Shown here piece by piece: positions 63,107 to 64,000 of a stretch of DNA of 64,000 bases. Where the stretch lies: contig NZ_FOHJ01000002.1 of NCBI RefSeq assembly GCF_900111405.1, positions 62,001 through 126,000 of the forward strand, in the 5' to 3' direction. The stretch comes from Salinibacillus kushneri. GTDB lineage: Bacteria > Bacillota > Bacilli > Bacillales > Alkalibacillaceae. Below the pieces are notes generated by a model that saw only the letters and a list, made by a program, of their open reading frames with translations, had not been told where the DNA came from and ran no database searches. Numbering within the stretch: the first letter of the stretch is position 1; every line of letters begins with the position of its first letter. The position numbers were made by a program, and so were the translations under genes.

Positions 63107-63742
63107 CTATTCTTTCCATACCTTTTCCAGCGCTTCTTTAAAGGTATCTAATGGCTGTGCACCGGAAAGCGAGTATTTTCGGTTGATGACAAAGAATGGA
63201 ACACCACTCGCTCCCATCTGTTGTGCCATTTGTTCATCTTCTCTTACATCACCTGCATAGGCCGTTTCATCATTTAATACTTCTAATGCCTGATCCCGGT
63301 CTATCCCTGAATCTTCTGCAATGTCAGCGATTGTGTCGATGTCACCTACATTTTTGTTTTCCGTAAAATAGCCGTGCAGGAAATTTTCTATGAGCTCTTT
63401 TTCCTTGCCTTGCGTCTTGGCGTACTTTGCCAGGCGATGCGCATCAAACGTATTGGTTGGCTTCATATTATCATAGTTATAGGTAAGCCCGATATCAGCA
63501 GCTTGCTGAATGATTCCTTTATTCATCTCTTTTACTTGCTCGATACTGGATCCAAACTTGAGAGCTAAGGAATCATAAATGCCTTCTTCTGCATATTTTG
63601 GTGCATTGGGATCCAGTTCAAAACTTCTGAACTCTACTTCGATTTCATCACTATGTGGAAATTGGTCGAGCGCCATTTCTAAACGTCGCTTTCCGATATA
63701 ACAAAACGGACAAACAAAATCTGACCATACCTCAATTTTCAA
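63107..63742 (-). CDS. DsbA family oxidoreductase (FrnE-like)
   Basis: This 211-residue cytosolic protein has a thioredoxin fold with an inserted helical domain. The redox motif is CPFC at residues 11-14 (WSDFVCPFCYIGKRR), and the cis-proline loop is GASGVPFFVINRKYSLSGAQ. TTG 63742 has GAGGTG 6 bases upstream and gives the standard start MKIEVWSDF; an ATG at 63760 adds six residues and overlaps that site. Family members act in polyketide biosynthesis or as disulfide isomerases under oxidative stress. Here it stands alone. Confidence 0.92.
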   Translation of the reverse strand: MKIEVWSDFVCPFCYIGKRRLEMALDQFPHSDEIEVEFRSFELDPNAPKYAEEGIYDSLALKFGSSIEQVKEMNKGIIQQAADIGLTYNYDNMKPTNTFDAHRLAKYAKTQGKEKELIENFLHGYFTENKNVGDIDTIADIAEDSGIDRDQALEVLNDETAYAGDVREDEQMAQQMGASGVPFFVINRKYSLSGAQPLDTFKEALEKVWKE

Positions 63743-63872
63743 AATAAACACCTCATTCATAAGTTTATCGTTATTGTAGCATAGGGATGGGGTGTTAAAC
63801 GAACAATTCTTATGCTATCTGTATGATTAAAACGTCTGGCATTCGTCTGGGGGAAATGTAAGATTCAGGACA

Positions 63873-63915
63873 AGATTAAAAATAGGGGAGTAATCAAAAT
63901 TCCTGCTATACATAA
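63873..63915. repeat. Partial, inverted copy of the AT-rich dispersed repeat
   Basis: Read on the minus strand this gives ATGTATAGCAGGAATTTTG, matching the central block of 35746-35867 (ATGTATAGCAGGATTAATTTG) with small gaps, and then ends in a TTTTTAATC block. Confidence 0.4.
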
Positions 63916-63967
63916 AAATGGCTGCTACCACCTAAGTGTAACCAGTTTAAAGCGGTAGCAACCATTT
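63913..63967 (-). terminator. Minus-strand terminator of a gene beyond the right edge
   Basis: AAATGG-TGCTACC (63917-63930) pairs with GGTAGCA-CCATTT (63954-63967) across a loop of about 24 bases. On the minus strand it is followed by TTTTTATG. It probably terminates a minus-strand gene that enters from the right; the last bases of the window show no family-specific coding. Confidence 0.55.
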
Positions 63968-64000
63968 ATGAATTCATTTTCTTTAACTTTTTTGCGCTTC

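Overview
The window reads as chromosome from a low-GC, endospore-forming Bacillaceae, most like the halotolerant Oceanobacillus/Virgibacillus/Lentibacillus group. This rests on AT-rich DNA, AGGAGG-type ribosome sites, frequent TTG and GTG starts, a class III (Firmicute) fructose-1,6-bisphosphatase, a Spo0E-type phosphatase, a YhbD-BacE-BacF bactofilin operon, a mevalonate route to isoprenoids and a betaine-type BCCT transporter. The genus is inference. I saw no rRNA, tRNA, CRISPR array, prophage or intact insertion sequence.

Layout. 1-7 kb: a frameshifted MscS channel gene, an aldo/keto reductase, a PadR regulator with its membrane partner, a CD3324-type small protein, a FusB-type EF-G-binding protein and a minus-strand SDR/AKR pair. 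7-16 kb: class I aldolase (fda), a VWA lipoprotein and a DUF4317 protein that carry the same repeat just upstream of their ribosome sites, several very small genes including a phospholipase A2-like miniprotein, lipoteichoic acid synthase and HMG-CoA reductase (mvaA). 16-24 kb: yhbD-bacE-bacF, a BCCT transporter, and a run of damaged genes (HEAT-repeat protein, small membrane protein, alpha/beta hydrolase). 24-29 kb: HMG-CoA synthase (mvaS) divergent from an acetyl-CoA acetyltransferase, followed by fbp. 29-34.4 kb: OFA-type anion transporter, FdhF/YdeP-type molybdoenzyme and FdhD. 34-39 kb: small membrane protein, YhfK-type SDR, phasin plus UbiB-type kinase, FMN reductase. 39-44 kb: N-acetylmuramic acid recycling (murR-murQ-murP-mupG, minus strand). 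44-46 kb: two MEDS-domain proteins, one with an XRE DNA-binding domain, divergent from a Spo0E-type phosphatase. 46-52 kb: broken ZIP transporter, AraC-type regulator, MFS transporter, alpha/beta hydrolase, stand-alone zinc-type S14. 52-59 kb: a sigma-54 activator with CBS and PAS sensing domains, a textbook -24/-12 promoter with a long inverted repeat just upstream, and a hydroxyacid-use operon (Fe-type dehydrogenase, GntP permease, acylating semialdehyde dehydrogenase, deletion-damaged 3-hydroxybutyrate-type dehydrogenase). 59-64 kb: TetR plus paired SMR exporters, methyltransferase, MFS exporter, a structured GC-rich repeat and a DsbA-family oxidoreductase.

Two features stand out across the window. 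First, eight genes are interrupted. Several of the lesions are one-base changes in short homopolymers, which could be assembly error, but the 3-hydroxybutyrate-type dehydrogenase and the alpha/beta hydrolase carry lesions that look like real decay. Second, several dispersed non-coding repeats are present: a TGACAGGCACC-type element, a roughly 125-bp AT-rich element, and one GC-rich structured element near the right end. The most interesting functional candidates are the MEDS/XRE/Spo0E module, the sigma-54 hydroxyacid operon, and the VWA/DUF4317 pair.
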